A stretch of DNA of 64,000 bases from Paratrimastix pyriformis (GCA_027972325.1 JAPMOS010000153.1:1-64000), one strand, 5' to 3'. Positions 28,500 to 39,406 are shown, counted from the first letter of the stretch. Translations and numbers: made by a program. The notes: a model not told the origin generated them from the letters alone.

Positions 28500-29562
28500 A
28501 TGGCTGATTCTGAATCTGTGACTATGTCTGATGCTGAGAAGGAGGCGGCTGCGCAAGAGGCTGCCCGTGTGCAACAACACAAGCGTGCGGCCGAGAAGAG
28601 TGCGGCGGAGGCGGCGGCTCCTGCAAGGATGAGGGAGAGCCCATGTTGGGATCAGGTCTGTTTGATTGAGTGCCGCAAACGAAGCGCCCTGAGTTGGGGC
28701 CGGCGGCTTGGAGTGATCCTGACGATCTTTTTTGTGCTGCAGGCTATTGGGGCTACGCTCTTGTTCCCTGATGGGAATCCTCTGTCCTATGCTGAAATTC
28801 AGGCGTCTTTTGCGGGCGCCGCGGTGGAGGGGTCGTTCCCCGAATTCTCAATTCTATTCGATCGTCCGACGGCCGAGCAGTTCACAAGGGTTGAGGAACT
28901 TGGCCAGAAGTTTCATGCTACTGTGAGGCCTATTGTGGCTGTGGCGACTGAATTCCAGCCGGACATTATCACGACAACGCTCTTCAAGGCGACGCTTGCT
29001 GGCTTTCCGACGGAGGCCAGTGAAGAGGATGTGGCGACTTGGTTGGGAAGGAAAGGTTTGTGTTGTGCTATGGAGAAGGGGTGTTATGGTTTTGGTAGAT
29101 TCTCTGAGGGTGTTCAAGTTAATGCCTGCGATCTTTCAAGTCAGCTTCTTTGCGGAGGGAGAAGAAGAAATGCCGAAGTGGTTCCCGCGCCGGGATGCCA
29201 ACCCGAGATGGCCCATTACCGTGGTGCCTCCCGAAGTGCGGGTCGAGGTGCCGCCCAACAAGAAGCTGGCGATGCTGCGCCGTCGGGATCTGGCGACTGT
29301 GCCGGCTGTCGAGGCCTGGTTGGCGAGCCTGACGCAATCCGCCAGCGACCACTGCCAGGAAGGGACAAGCCTTCCTGACTGGTCGCTGGGACGGTACGTG
29401 GTTATTGGTGGTCGATCCCGAGGAACGAGACCGGCTGGCGAGGGAGAAGCAGCAGCAATATGGGGCCGCGGACTATTGTTCGGCGGACTGTGGTGCGTGT
29501 GGCGGCCAAGGGTTGCTGTGATTTGGTTTGAGGTGTTGTGTTTTCAATCTGAATCTTTTTGA
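28500..29562 (+). CDS. Upstream ORF of LINE copy 1: single-span membrane protein, unknown family
   Basis: Starts MADSESVTMSDAEKEAAAQE (28500), with an Ala/Glu-rich helix, a Cys pair and a membrane segment (GVILTIFFVLQAIGATLLF, about residues 77-95), then SYAEIQASF, then a helical stretch and WLGRK. The frame then changes; the later frame encodes VDSLRVFKLMPAIFQVSFF, RRRDLATVPAVEAWLASL and runs to 29562. A related protein precedes LINE copy 2 (53517-54594) and shares SYAEIQ, WLGR, DSLR-F and RRRDL-TVPA--WL. The change of frame could be a 43-bp GT-AG intron (about 29057-29099) or a frameshift. Position suggests LINE ORF1, but a membrane-spanning ORF1 would be unusual, and it could be a host gene family used as an insertion target. 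Confidence 0.5.
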
Positions 29563-29689
29563 AAACATGCCTTGAGCAACCATTATATATTCATAAAGGG
29601 TACGGGATGGTTACGACTGGATTCAGTCCTTACGTACGGATGGTACGTATTGAGCTGGACAAAACGCAGTATCGTCGTTGGGCCACTCG

Positions 29690-32600
29690 CATGGGGCACG
29701 ATCGATCTTATTGAAGGAAAATGGTGGGTGAAGTGGTGGTTTGTTACACAGACTGGAGAAAATGGGTGTGAACTTGGGCAACATGATCAGGGGCCGGCCT
29801 GCGGGTGGGGACGGCTGCTGTATCAGAAATGGAGGAGCTGTGATAATAGAATAATGTTGGGGACGGACCAAAAGGAAGAAGGAGGCGTGGCAAAGGAAAC
29901 GTGGCGATCGGTGGGGAATCGGCCAGCCGGAGAGGGCGGCGTAGGAGGAAGAAGAACGAGCGGATGGGGATCTGATTTGGTGAAAAAAAGACCGGGAATT
30001 GAAACAGAGGAATGGGGTAGAGCGGACGGTGGAGGAAACTGATGGGGCAGCTATACTGCCAGGTTGAGCACCCCCCGGGGAGGGAATCTTCGGCCGGAGT
30101 TGGGCGGACGGGTCTCTGCATGAGTTGGCAGGGAATGATGGCGGTTTGGTGGATATCCTTTTGACGATTTTGATAGGTAGTGTTGGTAGGTTGTGCGTGT
30201 TCATGCAGGGGCTTTGTTTTGGAAGATGGCCCTGATCGACTTGATCCAAGCGAGGGGGCGGGGAATACCACAGGCTCTGGGCTCAGATGAAGGGGGAGTG
30301 CGAGGACATCGTTATTGGACCAAACGAAATCTATTTGGGGGGAATCGATGGGTGGGAATCTGTTTACTGGTGGCGATGGCTCAATGGGGAGGTGCGGGCG
30401 TGAATCGGAGAGCGGGAACTCGACGGCTCTACAAAAGCGAGGCGGCGTGGAAGGAGTGGGTGTGGATGATGGAGCGGCGGAGGTTTGGGCTTTGGGGTGG
30501 GGCAGGATCCCAGCTGGCGGACTGGGAGGGAGAGTGGCAGGCAAAGAGACTGGCCCGAAGAGGCGGACGAGGACGAGGTACGGGAGGAGAAGGAGGCTCT
30601 GATGGAAGGGGAGGGACGTGACAGTGGGAGATTGACGGATGGAGGGATGATGGAGCGACCGGGCGAGTTGTTTGGCGGTGGTGGCGAGCTGGAGGAAGTT
30701 GATGGGGTTGGCTTGTCGCAGGGGCGGGGTCGGGAGGTACAGAGGCGTGTGTAATAAGTCGGGCCACCGTTGTTGGTGGCAACAGCCTCCAGGTGGTGGA
30801 AGCGGTGGGGGGCCGGGCAGTTGTTCGATGTTGTGAGAGGGGTGATTGGGGAGACCCGGGTATGGAGCAGGCAATCTGGGAGAAGGGGATTGATGGGCTG
30901 GATGAGCTTCATGATGGGGATGCAGGGGATGCGGTGGCGGACCTGCTGAGGAAAGCTCGGATCCCGGCAGGAGCGCGGATGAGGGTGGTGCACGTCTGTC
31001 AGGAATGCGGAAGGGTGAGCGAGGGCCGCGAAAGGGAGCGGGATTGCCTGGTGGTGCGCCTGGAGAGGGACGGTGACAGAATGAGTGAAGCGGTCCGGAA
31101 GGTGGTGATGGCGGACGGACGGGTGCGGAAGAGGTGCCCAGAGTGTGGTGCCGATCGGTGGCACGCGCAGGAGGAACGGGCGGTGGGCATGGAGGATGTC
31201 ATGGTGGTCCAGGTGGTTCGCGATCGGCGGGACGGCAGGGTGGACCAGTCGCAGTGGCGGGTGCAGCCGGACCCCGTGGAAGTTCTTGGCACGAATTACC
31301 GCCTGGAGGCGGCGGCGGAGTTCTGCGAAAGGAGAGGAGGGGGCGACATTGGGTGGCGGTGAAGAGGATTGAAGGGCATGGTGGCGCTTCGATGACAGCG
31401 TGGTGAGGGAGGTGGGCGAGGAAGAGACGAAGAATGGCGACATCTTTCTTTATGTGGCGGGGGCAGGGATGGGGTCGAGAATGCAGCGTTCGATGTGGGG
31501 ACCGGCTTTTGGAGGGGGAGCAAAGAAGGGGGCAGACGGGAGGGCACAAGGGGGACGAAGAGGGAGACGGGTAAGGCGGGAGAGGTGAAGACCTGGAGGA
31601 GCATGTGGTGGGGCAGTCCGGGGTGCGCCCGGTAACGGGGACTCCTACCCGGGGGTGCCCAGGTATCCTGGGGACGGGATGAGCAGAAAGGCCAGGAAGA
31701 TGCGCGGGAAGAAGGACGCGACAAGGAAGAAGAGGCAGGTGGCAAAGATGAGGGATATCGAGAAGACATATGACGAGAAGGCGGAGGAGGAGGAATTCCA
31801 GGGGGTGGAGAAGTGGTGCCAGGGCAAGAAGGAGGCCAACCTGAGGGCGGGGCTGCCGGCGAGGGAGGAGGGAAGGATGAGGGTCGTGGGGTGGAACGTG
31901 CGTGGGTTGGGGTCAGACTGGAAGAAGAGCAATGTGGCGGACCTGCTGCGAGTTGGGGGTCAACATTGCCCTCCTGCAAGAGACGAAAGGTACGAAAGAC
32001 AACAAGCAACAGTTGGAGGAGAAGTGGATGAAGGGGTGGTGCTGGAGGAGCTCGGTGGTGGAGGACGCAGATGCGCGGCACCCCAAGGGGAGGGGTGATG
32101 ATTGGGTATAGGCGGACCTTACAGATAGCAGTGCGCAAGGTCAGGGAGGTGATCCCTGGCTACTTGATGTTTCTCGATTGGTCGGAGGGAAGACCAACCT
32201 GAGGCTCATAAATCTGTACTACCCAACTGGGGAGGGAGAGGACAAGGTGAGGGTAAGGAATGTCATTATCAGGAGGTTGGAAGAGTGCATGGCGGAGGGA
32301 GCAGCTGAGGGAGGGGCGTGGTGGTGTACACGGACGCGAATAGCTGGGCCAAGGAGGTTGGTGAGCAGGAGATGCTGGGTCTGTATGACACGGCGAAGAT
32401 GGTGGGTAAGCAGAACGAGATCACATTCGTGCGCAACAAGAAAGGAGGGAAGGGGGAGGTGGAGGAGGAGGGCAAGCAAGGGGAAGAAAGGGGAGGCCAG
32501 GCTGGACCTTTGGCAACGCAGGGGACGATGGCACGATTGCTGGACAATATGTGGGTGTGGAGAAATGAGGAGGTTCAATGGCAGGAAGTCACAGACCATC

Positions 32601-35600
32601 ACATGGTAGTCACTGACTTGAGGAACATGTTGCCGGCATGGGCGGGAACGCTGCGGAGGAAGGTGGCCATCTGCCCGTCCAAGTCGGACCTGGATGCGTT
32701 GCTGCGGGAGAAGAGGAAGGATGAGTATGAAGGGATGGTGGGGAAGATGCGCACGTACCGGGAGAAAGTGGCGGAATTGCTTCGGAAGGCGATGGAGAAG
32801 GGGCGGACCCATCGTTCGAGCAGATGAGTGGGATCCTGCGGGAGACGGCGGGGAAGGTGTTTGGGTTCCGGGACGTGGCCAACACAGACAGGGATTATGA
32901 GCCCATCGCATGAAGAAGCTGAGACGGATGGCGATGGCGGAGCGGGACCCGAGCCTGAGGAGGGAAATGCAGAAGCAGTTGGCCAAAATGAGAGGCGTGC
33001 ACTACAGGAAGAGGGATCGGGCGTTGGAAGGCGCAAGCGCATATATAAGGGCATCATGACAGACGGGGTGGCGCCGGTCACGTCGTATGCAACTAAGAAT
33101 GTGGAGGGAAAGGTGGACAAAGTGGTCACAGATCCGGAGTCGGTGAAGAATGGATGGAGGAACTTCATGGCGGACCTGGCAAGGAGGGTGTTGCCGGTGG
33201 GCCCGAGGGTGGGGCGGGTGCCAGAAGGAAGGCCGCAGGAAGAAGGGAGGGTGATCATGGCCCCCTCACAACGCATGATGTTGAGACAATCCTGGGGGCG
33301 CTCCCCCGATGGTAAGGCGGCGGGCCCGGATGGAGTGACGGCAGAGATGATCCATGCCTGTGGGGAAGAGATCAAAGAGTGGTTGGGGAGGAGATACAAT
33401 GAGATGTTGGAGCGGAGTGAAGTGCCGCAGGAGCTCAAGGTCAGTTCGGTGTTCATGGCCACGAAGTCGCAGACAGAACACCCTGGTGACCCTGCAGGCA
33501 GAAGGCCAATCACTTTGATACAGGTCTTTTGAAGGGATTGCAGGTGGTGGTGGCGTCGCGGTTCCAAGAATGGTGCGTGCAAAGAATGTGTTTGGGGAGG
33601 AGCAGTTTGGGTTTCTGAGAGGAGAAGGATTGAGACCCCAATTGCAGAAATTATGGGAGTGCTCACTGACTCGAAAATTATGGGAGGCAGGGAATTCCAC
33701 ATGTGCTCGTTAGATATCAAAAGGCCTATGATACAGTGGACATGGACGCACTGAGGGAGGGGGTTGAGACGGATGGGGTTGAGGAGGCATTCATCAGGTA
33801 TGTGGATGAGTCTGTACGAGGGAGGAAGGCCAAAGTCATTACGGGTTTCGGGCTGACGGAGAGCTATGAGATAGAGAGAGGCATTAGTCAGGGGACCCGC
33901 TTTCATGTCTGCTATTTATCTCATTCATGGAGGAAGTGCTGGCAGAGGTGCGAAAGCAGGAAGGTGGGTATATCCTGGATAGTGGAAGGAAGGTGAAAGT
34001 CCTTGCCTTTGCTGACGATGTGATGCTGGTCACTCGAACCAAGGAGCAGATGGTACGGTTGGTCAACACAGTGAGACGGAAGGTGGAGGAGGCGGGTATG
34101 CAGCTGTCGTGGACCAAGTGTGACTACCTGTGTGGGGGTGAAGAGCAAGACGGACCTGGACCTGGGTGAGGGTCGAGTCATCAAGGTCCAGCAGAAGGGT
34201 GGGGCCATCCGGTACCTGGGAATTTGGATAGACGAGGAGATGAACATGAAGATCAACACGGAGAAGGTCATCCAGAAAATGTGTGGGAGGTTGCACAGGC
34301 TGATGGACAAGAAGGTCCCACCGAGGTTGATGGTGCAGATGATCAACGAGTGCGTGTCGACGTGCCTACAATATACGGCGAGGCAGTCCCATGCCGCAGA
34401 AGGACCTTGAGATTCTTCAACAGCGCTATGCGCGAGTATTTCGGGAGATTGGTGGGTGCTTGGGGAAATGCGACCCGGCGGAGGTGCTCTTCTTCCCGGA
34501 GGATGAGGGTGGGATGGGTCTCAAGGACCCGGTGGATGTGCACGACATGATGGTGCTCACGCAACTGCTGGGCAGGGTGGCAGACCAACAAGGGTGCGGC
34601 GTGATGCTCCGTGAAGAGATAGCCCTGCTGCAAAAGTTGTGGACGACGAGTGAGCCGCTGCTGGACAACCCGGGAAGTGGGTCAGACTGCACGCGAAGGA
34701 GAAGATGCCGGGGTGGTGTCGGGGATGTTGAGGATCTTGCACAAGAAGGGTTGGCCATCGTGAGGGATGGGGAAGTATTGAAAAGGAAGCGGAATGGGGA
34801 ATGCCGACAACACTGGAGGAGCTGGCAGAGCCATGCAAAATCACCAAGCGGCATAGGCAGACACTCATGAAGAGGGGCATCAGGAGTGTGGCTGACCTGA
34901 TTGTGGGCGGTAGGTTTCAGTGGAAGGGCACGATGCCGCAGTACGTGGAGGCCATCAAGGAGCGGGTGTGTGTGGGGAACAAAGTGGAGACGGAATATGT
35001 TAAGTTGGCGAGGAGGATCCGAGAGGAAGAAGTGGCAAGAGATCGAAAGAGGGCAAGGACGGAACAGGAAAGGAGGAGAGCCGAGAGGGGCGGGACGGGA
35101 TACGGGCAAGAGAGAGGATGGTGGGAAGGATCACGGGATCCCAGACCCGGAGAGGAAGATGACGATGGTGGGGCAAGGAGGAAAGCTGGTGGTCGTGGCG
35201 AAGAACAGGAAACGCCGAAGCGGGGAGCCGGGGTGGGAGGCCGCCAAGAAAGGGAAGCCCGACGAGCAAGGGATGGCGAAACGGAGAGGATGCATGTTGA
35301 AGCCAGCGACAAGAAGAGGGCGGAGGCACCTGGACCAGAACGGGGAAAGCAAGAAGAGCCGGATGAGAGCGGGCAAGTGGGACGAGGCAATGTGGAGGCG
35401 ATGGGAGGCACTGCGGGCGGAGTGTGAGGAGGTGGAGGTGCGGGTGGAGGCCCGAGCTGAAGTGGCGGACTTTTACACAGATGGTAGCGCGACCAAGAAG
35501 AAGAAGGACCGGCGAGCTGCATTGGCGGTGGTGGAGCGGCTGTCCAATGGGGCACTGGCTGTGCGGGTCGGGAGAAGGTGCACGGGAAAGGGCAAACAAA

Positions 35601-36646
35601 CAATGAGGCAGAGCTGGAAGCCATCCTGGAAGCCATCAGAGTGGGACAGGATGCAAACGTGGAGGTGCGCACGGACAGTAAGGTGGCAAAGGGATGGGTG
35701 GAGAGGCTGATGAAGGACGACTGGACACCGACGGACCTGATCGAGTCGAAGGCCGAGGGCCTCCTCCGAAGGGGACAGCGAATTCTGAAGGAGCACAGGG
35801 GGTGTCCGGCTGGTGTGGGTGAAGGGGCACCAGGAGACAGGGGCATCGCTGGATGCGGAGAACAGATTGGCAGACAAGATTGCCGGGCAAAGCATCAAAC
35901 AGGACATAGGCAAGGTGCAACAGGAACGGACCTGGGGTTTTCGGTTGGTTCACCAATGCGACGGGGAGGAGGTGGAGGGAGACTTTCGCACAAGCCTCCA
36001 GTCCTTCAGCCGCCGCGGACGCATCTCCAGGGCGGCCCGGAAACGCAAGAACGCACTGGTGGTCATCAATGCTCAGACGGGAAATGGCGGAATAAATACG
36101 CAGACCATGCGATGCGAAATGTCGGGCAGACTGGCCATGATGGCAATCTTGCAGCGGTACATCACGGCCAACATCAGATTCTACATCAATGGTGAAGGGG
36201 ATGGGAAATGTTGGTGTGGGGCGAGACTATACGAACCATTTGGTTTTGAATGCCCGGCTATGATGGGCAGTGTCGCTGAAAGGTGGAGTGGTGCCAATGC
36301 GATCAAACTGATCGCGTGGCTGGACAAGGGGAAGGAGCAGAAGATGCAGAACAATTGCTCCAAGAAAATGGGTGGAGCCTATGGGTCAAAGTGTGCAGGT
36401 GAGGTAAGCAAATAGCGATGGACAGACTCTGGGAGCTCATCGAGCGATCGCGGGGAGCACTGGTACCGCGCCCGAACCTGGGACAGCTTCTGGGAAATGT
36501 TCACCACAGAAGTGGCGAACCTCTGCGATCGATATGTGGATGGGATGAGTACGGAGATGGCAGAAGGGCAGACCCACAAGAGCACCCTACGAAACCAGTG
36601 GACGACCCCGTGGTGTCCTCTCTGCTCAGACAAGCAGGCAGTTTGA
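29690..36646 (+). pseudogene. LINE ORF2 copy 1: USP-like, APE endonuclease, RT, RNase H, zinc knuckle
   Basis: Domains in order: an N-terminal region of unknown fold with VTQTGENGCELGQHDQG (about 29740); a USP-like protease (30715-31470, listed separately); a Lys/Arg/Glu-rich linker; an APE-type endonuclease beginning MRVVGWNVRGLGS (31877) with LLQETKG and later VTDHHMVVTDLR; RT with DGKAAGPDGVTAEMI, RRPITLIQVF, QKAYDTVDMDAL and the catalytic VLAFADDVMLVTRT (about 34010); RNase H with FYTDGSATK, NEAELEAI, VRTDSKVAKG and ENRLADKIAG; and a zinc knuckle CWCGARLYEPFGFECP (about 36210). The true C-terminus reads WTTPWCPLCSDKQAV, stopping at 36646. The domains fall in several frames (at least eight changes), many at G runs, so it is a pseudogene as assembled or carries sequencing indels. 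Confidence 0.75.
30715..31470 (+). other. USP/C19-type deubiquitinase domain inside LINE ORF2, copy 1
   Basis: The protein read here follows the ubiquitin-specific protease plan. A Cys-box candidate is GVCNKSGHRCW followed in another frame by GNSLQVVEAV. A DELHDGDAGDAVADLLRK segment lies where USPs have their DAhEFL helix. Next come two zinc-binding Cys pairs, VCQECG and RCPECG, 43 residues apart, as in the USP finger. The His box is YRLEAAAEFCERRGGG then HWVAVKRIEG. Finally WRFDDSVVREVGEEE has the FDDS-V typical after the catalytic His, closing with IFLYVAG. Catalytic Cys, His and Asp candidates are all present, though frames change between them. USPs remove ubiquitin from proteins; inside a LINE this could protect the RT complex or modify chromatin at targets (inference). 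Confidence 0.7.
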
Positions 36647-36903
36647 CAACGATGGCATTCTCGCATCCTGGGAATGCCGATTTGAGCTTCCCTGAATTCA
36701 GAACGCCCAGCAAGGATGACTGGTTTTGGGTGGAAGACTGGATGGCTACGGGTTAAAGGAGAATCGCGACCTCCTCGTCTTTCCGCCACCCTGAAGACAA
36801 CCCACAGGAGAGATGGACTCTGGTTATTTCACGGCAACATGGCCATTGGGCGAGAGCCCAATTGGTTAAACTGGGAAGATACCCGATGAATCGCGATTAG
36901 TCC
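36647..36903 (+). other. 3' untranslated region after LINE ORF2
   Basis: Non-coding stretch between the ORF2 stop and the tandem repeat. It contains GGCCATTGGGCGAGAGCCCA, a short inverted repeat (TTGGGCGAGAGCCCAA). No gene seen. Confidence 0.45.
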
Positions 36904-37930
36904 CGTACGGAGTGGGCAGCCAAACCGGACGCATCGGTGCAGGAATGAAGGCGCAGCATGGAGTCGGTTTGGCGCTGAGGGGACATGCAACTGAAGGAGC
37001 TGTCATCATTGAGGAAGGGTTCAGCTTCTGCTGCCGAGCTTCTGGCGGACGGGGGGGTGCCGACAGGCCCGTTCCCCGTCCCCATTCTGCTCTTCGAGAA
37101 CCATCGGGCCGAGATTCCCGATGGACCCAGCCCCGGGCGGAGCCGTTCGAGGCGGGAGCGCTCCCCCGGGGCTGACTGAGGGGCGCGAAGGAGGGCGAAG
37201 GCTCATGGGGCTTTCGAAGGTGTGGTGAAGAAAGTTGCTGGGAGACTGCGAAGTCGGTGCGGGCTCGGAAATCACAGCAATCTCTGCAACTGGCAACAGA
37301 GCTGGGGAGTGGATGAATAGCCCACAAGGAGATTGGGAGCGGCAATTGGTGATTGCGGAGAGCCTTTGTAGCGATAAGTACGGAGTGGTACAAACCGACG
37401 CGGCCGGTGCAGGGAATGAAGGCGCAGCATGGAGTCGGTTTGGCGCTGAGGGGGACATGCAACTGAAGGAGCTGTTTATCATTGAGGAAGGGGCTTCAGC
37501 TTCTGGCTGCCGAGCTTCTGGCGGACGGGGGAGAAAGGTGCGGGGAAGGCCCCGTTTGACGTGGGCATTCTGCTCTTCGAGAACCAGCGGGCCCGAGAGA
37601 GATTCCCGATGGACCCAGCCCCTTGTGGGCATTGGAGAACATGTTGCGAAAGGAGGCGGGAGCGCGAAGAGTGGAGGCTGACTATGAGGGGCGTCCGAAG
37701 GAGGGCGAAGTGCTCTATAACTGGAGGGGGATTTCAGAAGGTGTGGTGAAGAAAGTTGCTGGGAGACTGCGAAGACGGTGCGGGCTTAGGGAAATCTACG
37801 CGAATGACTGCAGACTGGCAGCAGAGCTGGGGATTGTGGATGAAGAGACCCAGAAGGAGATTGGGAGCGAACTGGGTGGACTGCGGAGAACTATGCTGGT
37901 AGCGATCAAGCAACGGAAGAAGAACGAGAA
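36904..37930 (+). repeat. 475-bp tandem repeat, two units, 3' of LINE ORF2
   Basis: Unit 1 starts GTACGGAGTGGGCAGCCAAA at 36904 and unit 2 starts GTACGGAGTGGTACAAACCG at 37379. Both contain AATGAAGGCGCAGCATGGAG, TGCAACTGAAGGAGCTGT, CTTCTGGCGGACGGGG and, near their ends, AAGGTGTGGTGAAGAAAGTT. Identity between units is high but with small insertions and deletions. Not present after the truncated copy 2. Confidence 0.75.
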
Positions 37931-37961
37931 GAACGAGGAAGGGATGGACGAAGGGACGTAG
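37623..37961 (+). CDS. Hypothetical helical ORF in the repeat region
   Basis: 112 residues, charged and helical (YNWRGISEGVVKKVAGRL, LREIYANDCRLAAELGIVDE, ending KKNEKNEEGMDEGT). The matching part of repeat unit 1 (37205-37330) is degenerate. Could be a genuine small ORF of the element or a chance open frame in G-rich DNA. No family recognised. Confidence 0.3.
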   Translation: MWALENMLRKEAGARRVEADYEGRPKEGEVLYNWRGISEGVVKKVAGRLRRRCGLREIYANDCRLAAELGIVDEETQKEIGSELGGLRRTMLVAIKQRKKNEKNEEGMDEGT

Positions 37962-38062
37962 TCCGAGTGTCGGCGGTGACCGCCCCTTGTGGGCGCGAGC
38001 CGACCCATGGACCACTTGGGGCGTTCCTTCTTGCGAGCTTGTCTCGCGGGGAGGGCGGACCG

Positions 38063-38139
38063 GGAGGTCTATGTTACCCGCGGGCTTCGGCCCGATAACG
38101 GACTCGGCGTAAGCCGGGAAGTATCACACACACACACAC
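38063..38139 (+). repeat. Retroposon 3' end with hairpins and (CA)n tail
   Basis: GGAGGTCTATGTTACCCGCG, then GGCTTCGGCCCGATAACGG, a GGAAGTATC box and (CA)n. The same series, with small changes, ends the minus-strand 149-bp insertion at 51581-51729. The stem-loop (CGGGCTTCGGCCCG) and dinucleotide tail look like a recognition signal for LINE reverse transcription. Confidence 0.65.
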
Positions 38140-38188
38140 TCCATCAGATGATGGATCACGACCTGATTGGGGTTCATTAGAATGTGGT

Positions 38189-39406
38189 ATGACCCTCCAT
38201 ATACAAGCTACTGCGAACTTTGATCCTCGTCATATTAATTTCACAAATGGTGGTCCAATCCGTATCTTTGACAAACTGATTCTTGGTATTAATGGATTGG
38301 AAACGACAATTGACAAATATGGTCTTGGTGCGTCTATGTTAAACACAATATCAACATCGAAAGAAGTCTTACTCAATGGCCAAGGGATGACAGGGTTCTA
38401 TCCAATTTCAACTAATACAGGATACTTGGCAGAAGACGCTGATCATGAGATTCCCGATATTAATGCTCTAGAACGTTTCAAAGTCTTTATGATGAACAAT
38501 AATACTGCAGATGGTGAACCTGTTGCATCTCATGATCATACAATATATCTCCGATTCCCTCTTCCAGTTCCTCAATTAAATTCGACTGATGTCTATCGAC
38601 AGAACACTGAGGTCACATTCAAATTCTTCAGAGCGAAAACACATGAATTATTCACCACAGCAGCTACCTTTACTGAGAATCAGATACCAACAGTTGACAT
38701 TACTGATATGAAGTTATATGTGAAACTCATCACACCAAACCCAGAACTGGGAATGATTCTCGACCAACAATATCTGAAATCAAATGTCTACCAATATGAA
38801 AGATTCAATTGCAATACTGTGACAGTGGCCATACCATCAGGTAATTTCACATATCCGATTTATGATGGTGCTAGCCGTCCAGCCAAACTATTTATTGGAT
38901 TCCAGAATCCCAAGGTAAATGACGCACTTGCGAACACAACCGAGCATCCTGATCCCTCATTATTTGAACCATGTAAGATCACAAAGATATATTTGGAAGT
39001 GAATGGGTCAAAGAATATTCCTTATCTCAATCAGCGCGAACTTGGATTCCAGGCGGAGAATTTTGGTCAGGCATATACTGATCTCATGAGATGCACTAAG
39101 TTCTACGATAATAAGTCAGTATCATCCATCGTATCTCGATCTATGTTCAGAAAAGGCTATACAATTTTCGCATTTGACCTTCATGAAAATATTAAAGATT
39201 TACCAGAGCTCAATGTAACTAAAACGGCAATAAAATTAAAAGTTTCAAGAGCAAATGTTATTAATGCTGATATTGCTGCTCATGATGCTGTCCCTATGAT
39301 TCCTGCGGATCTGACCTTAAATATGGTCTTCTTAATTGTATGGGAATGCGCAGCCGTTGCCACTGGTGCGACTCGTGTTTATGAGGAAGTCTTTGGTAAG
39401 AATTAA
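38189..39406 (+). CDS. Polinton-type double jelly-roll major capsid protein
   Basis: 405-residue frame. Beta-rich, with FDKLILGINGLETTID near the N-terminus and a middle portion (CNTVTVAIPSGNFTYPIYDG, PAKLFIGFQNPKVNDAL) followed by CKITKIYLEVNGSKNIPY and GYTIFAFDLHENIKDLPEL, which match the pattern of the second jelly roll in Polinton/adintovirus capsid proteins. It forms the capsid shell. Shorter than most Polinton capsid proteins, and it begins next to the LINE boundary. Only distantly similar, if at all, to the block 1 capsid protein. Upstream sequence is the LINE (CA)n tail, so its promoter is not visible. Confidence 0.7.
   Translation: MTLHIQATANFDPRHINFTNGGPIRIFDKLILGINGLETTIDKYGLGASMLNTISTSKEVLLNGQGMTGFYPISTNTGYLAEDADHEIPDINALERFKVFMMNNNTADGEPVASHDHTIYLRFPLPVPQLNSTDVYRQNTEVTFKFFRAKTHELFTTAATFTENQIPTVDITDMKLYVKLITPNPELGMILDQQYLKSNVYQYERFNCNTVTVAIPSGNFTYPIYDGASRPAKLFIGFQNPKVNDALANTTEHPDPSLFEPCKITKIYLEVNGSKNIPYLNQRELGFQAENFGQAYTDLMRCTKFYDNKSVSSIVSRSMFRKGYTIFAFDLHENIKDLPELNVTKTAIKLKVSRANVINADIAAHDAVPMIPADLTLNMVFLIVWECAAVATGATRVYEEVFGKN

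Larger units (their letters stand above)
28456..38139 (+). mobile_element. LINE copy 1 with upstream membrane-protein ORF; ends in (CA)n
   Basis: Non-LTR retrotransposon unit. Order: leader, an upstream ORF (28500-29562), ORF2 with USP-like, APE endonuclease, RT, RNase H and zinc-knuckle domains (ending at 36646), then a long 3' region with a 475-bp tandem repeat and a terminal (CA)n at 38125-38139. The upper strand is strongly G-rich. Copy 2 (53443-59420) matches ORF2 nearly base for base. Reading frame changes are frequent, often at G runs. The unit starts right after a DIRS end repeat and ends at Polinton block 2. The 3' end (38063-38139) may belong to a separate small retroposon. Confidence 0.75.

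Noticed and set aside
29744-30874. Long Pro/Ser-rich frames on the minus strand (also 30364-31443, 31296-32138, 55468-57150)
   Set aside because: They are mirror readings of the G-rich LINE coding strand; no domain, and the plus strand carries clear USP, APE and RT motifs.
38125-38139. (CA)n and the (GT)n at 51581 as matching Polinton terminal inverted repeats
   Set aside because: Opposed orientation suggested terminal repeats, but the right copy is inside a 13-bp target duplication and both belong to retroposon tails.
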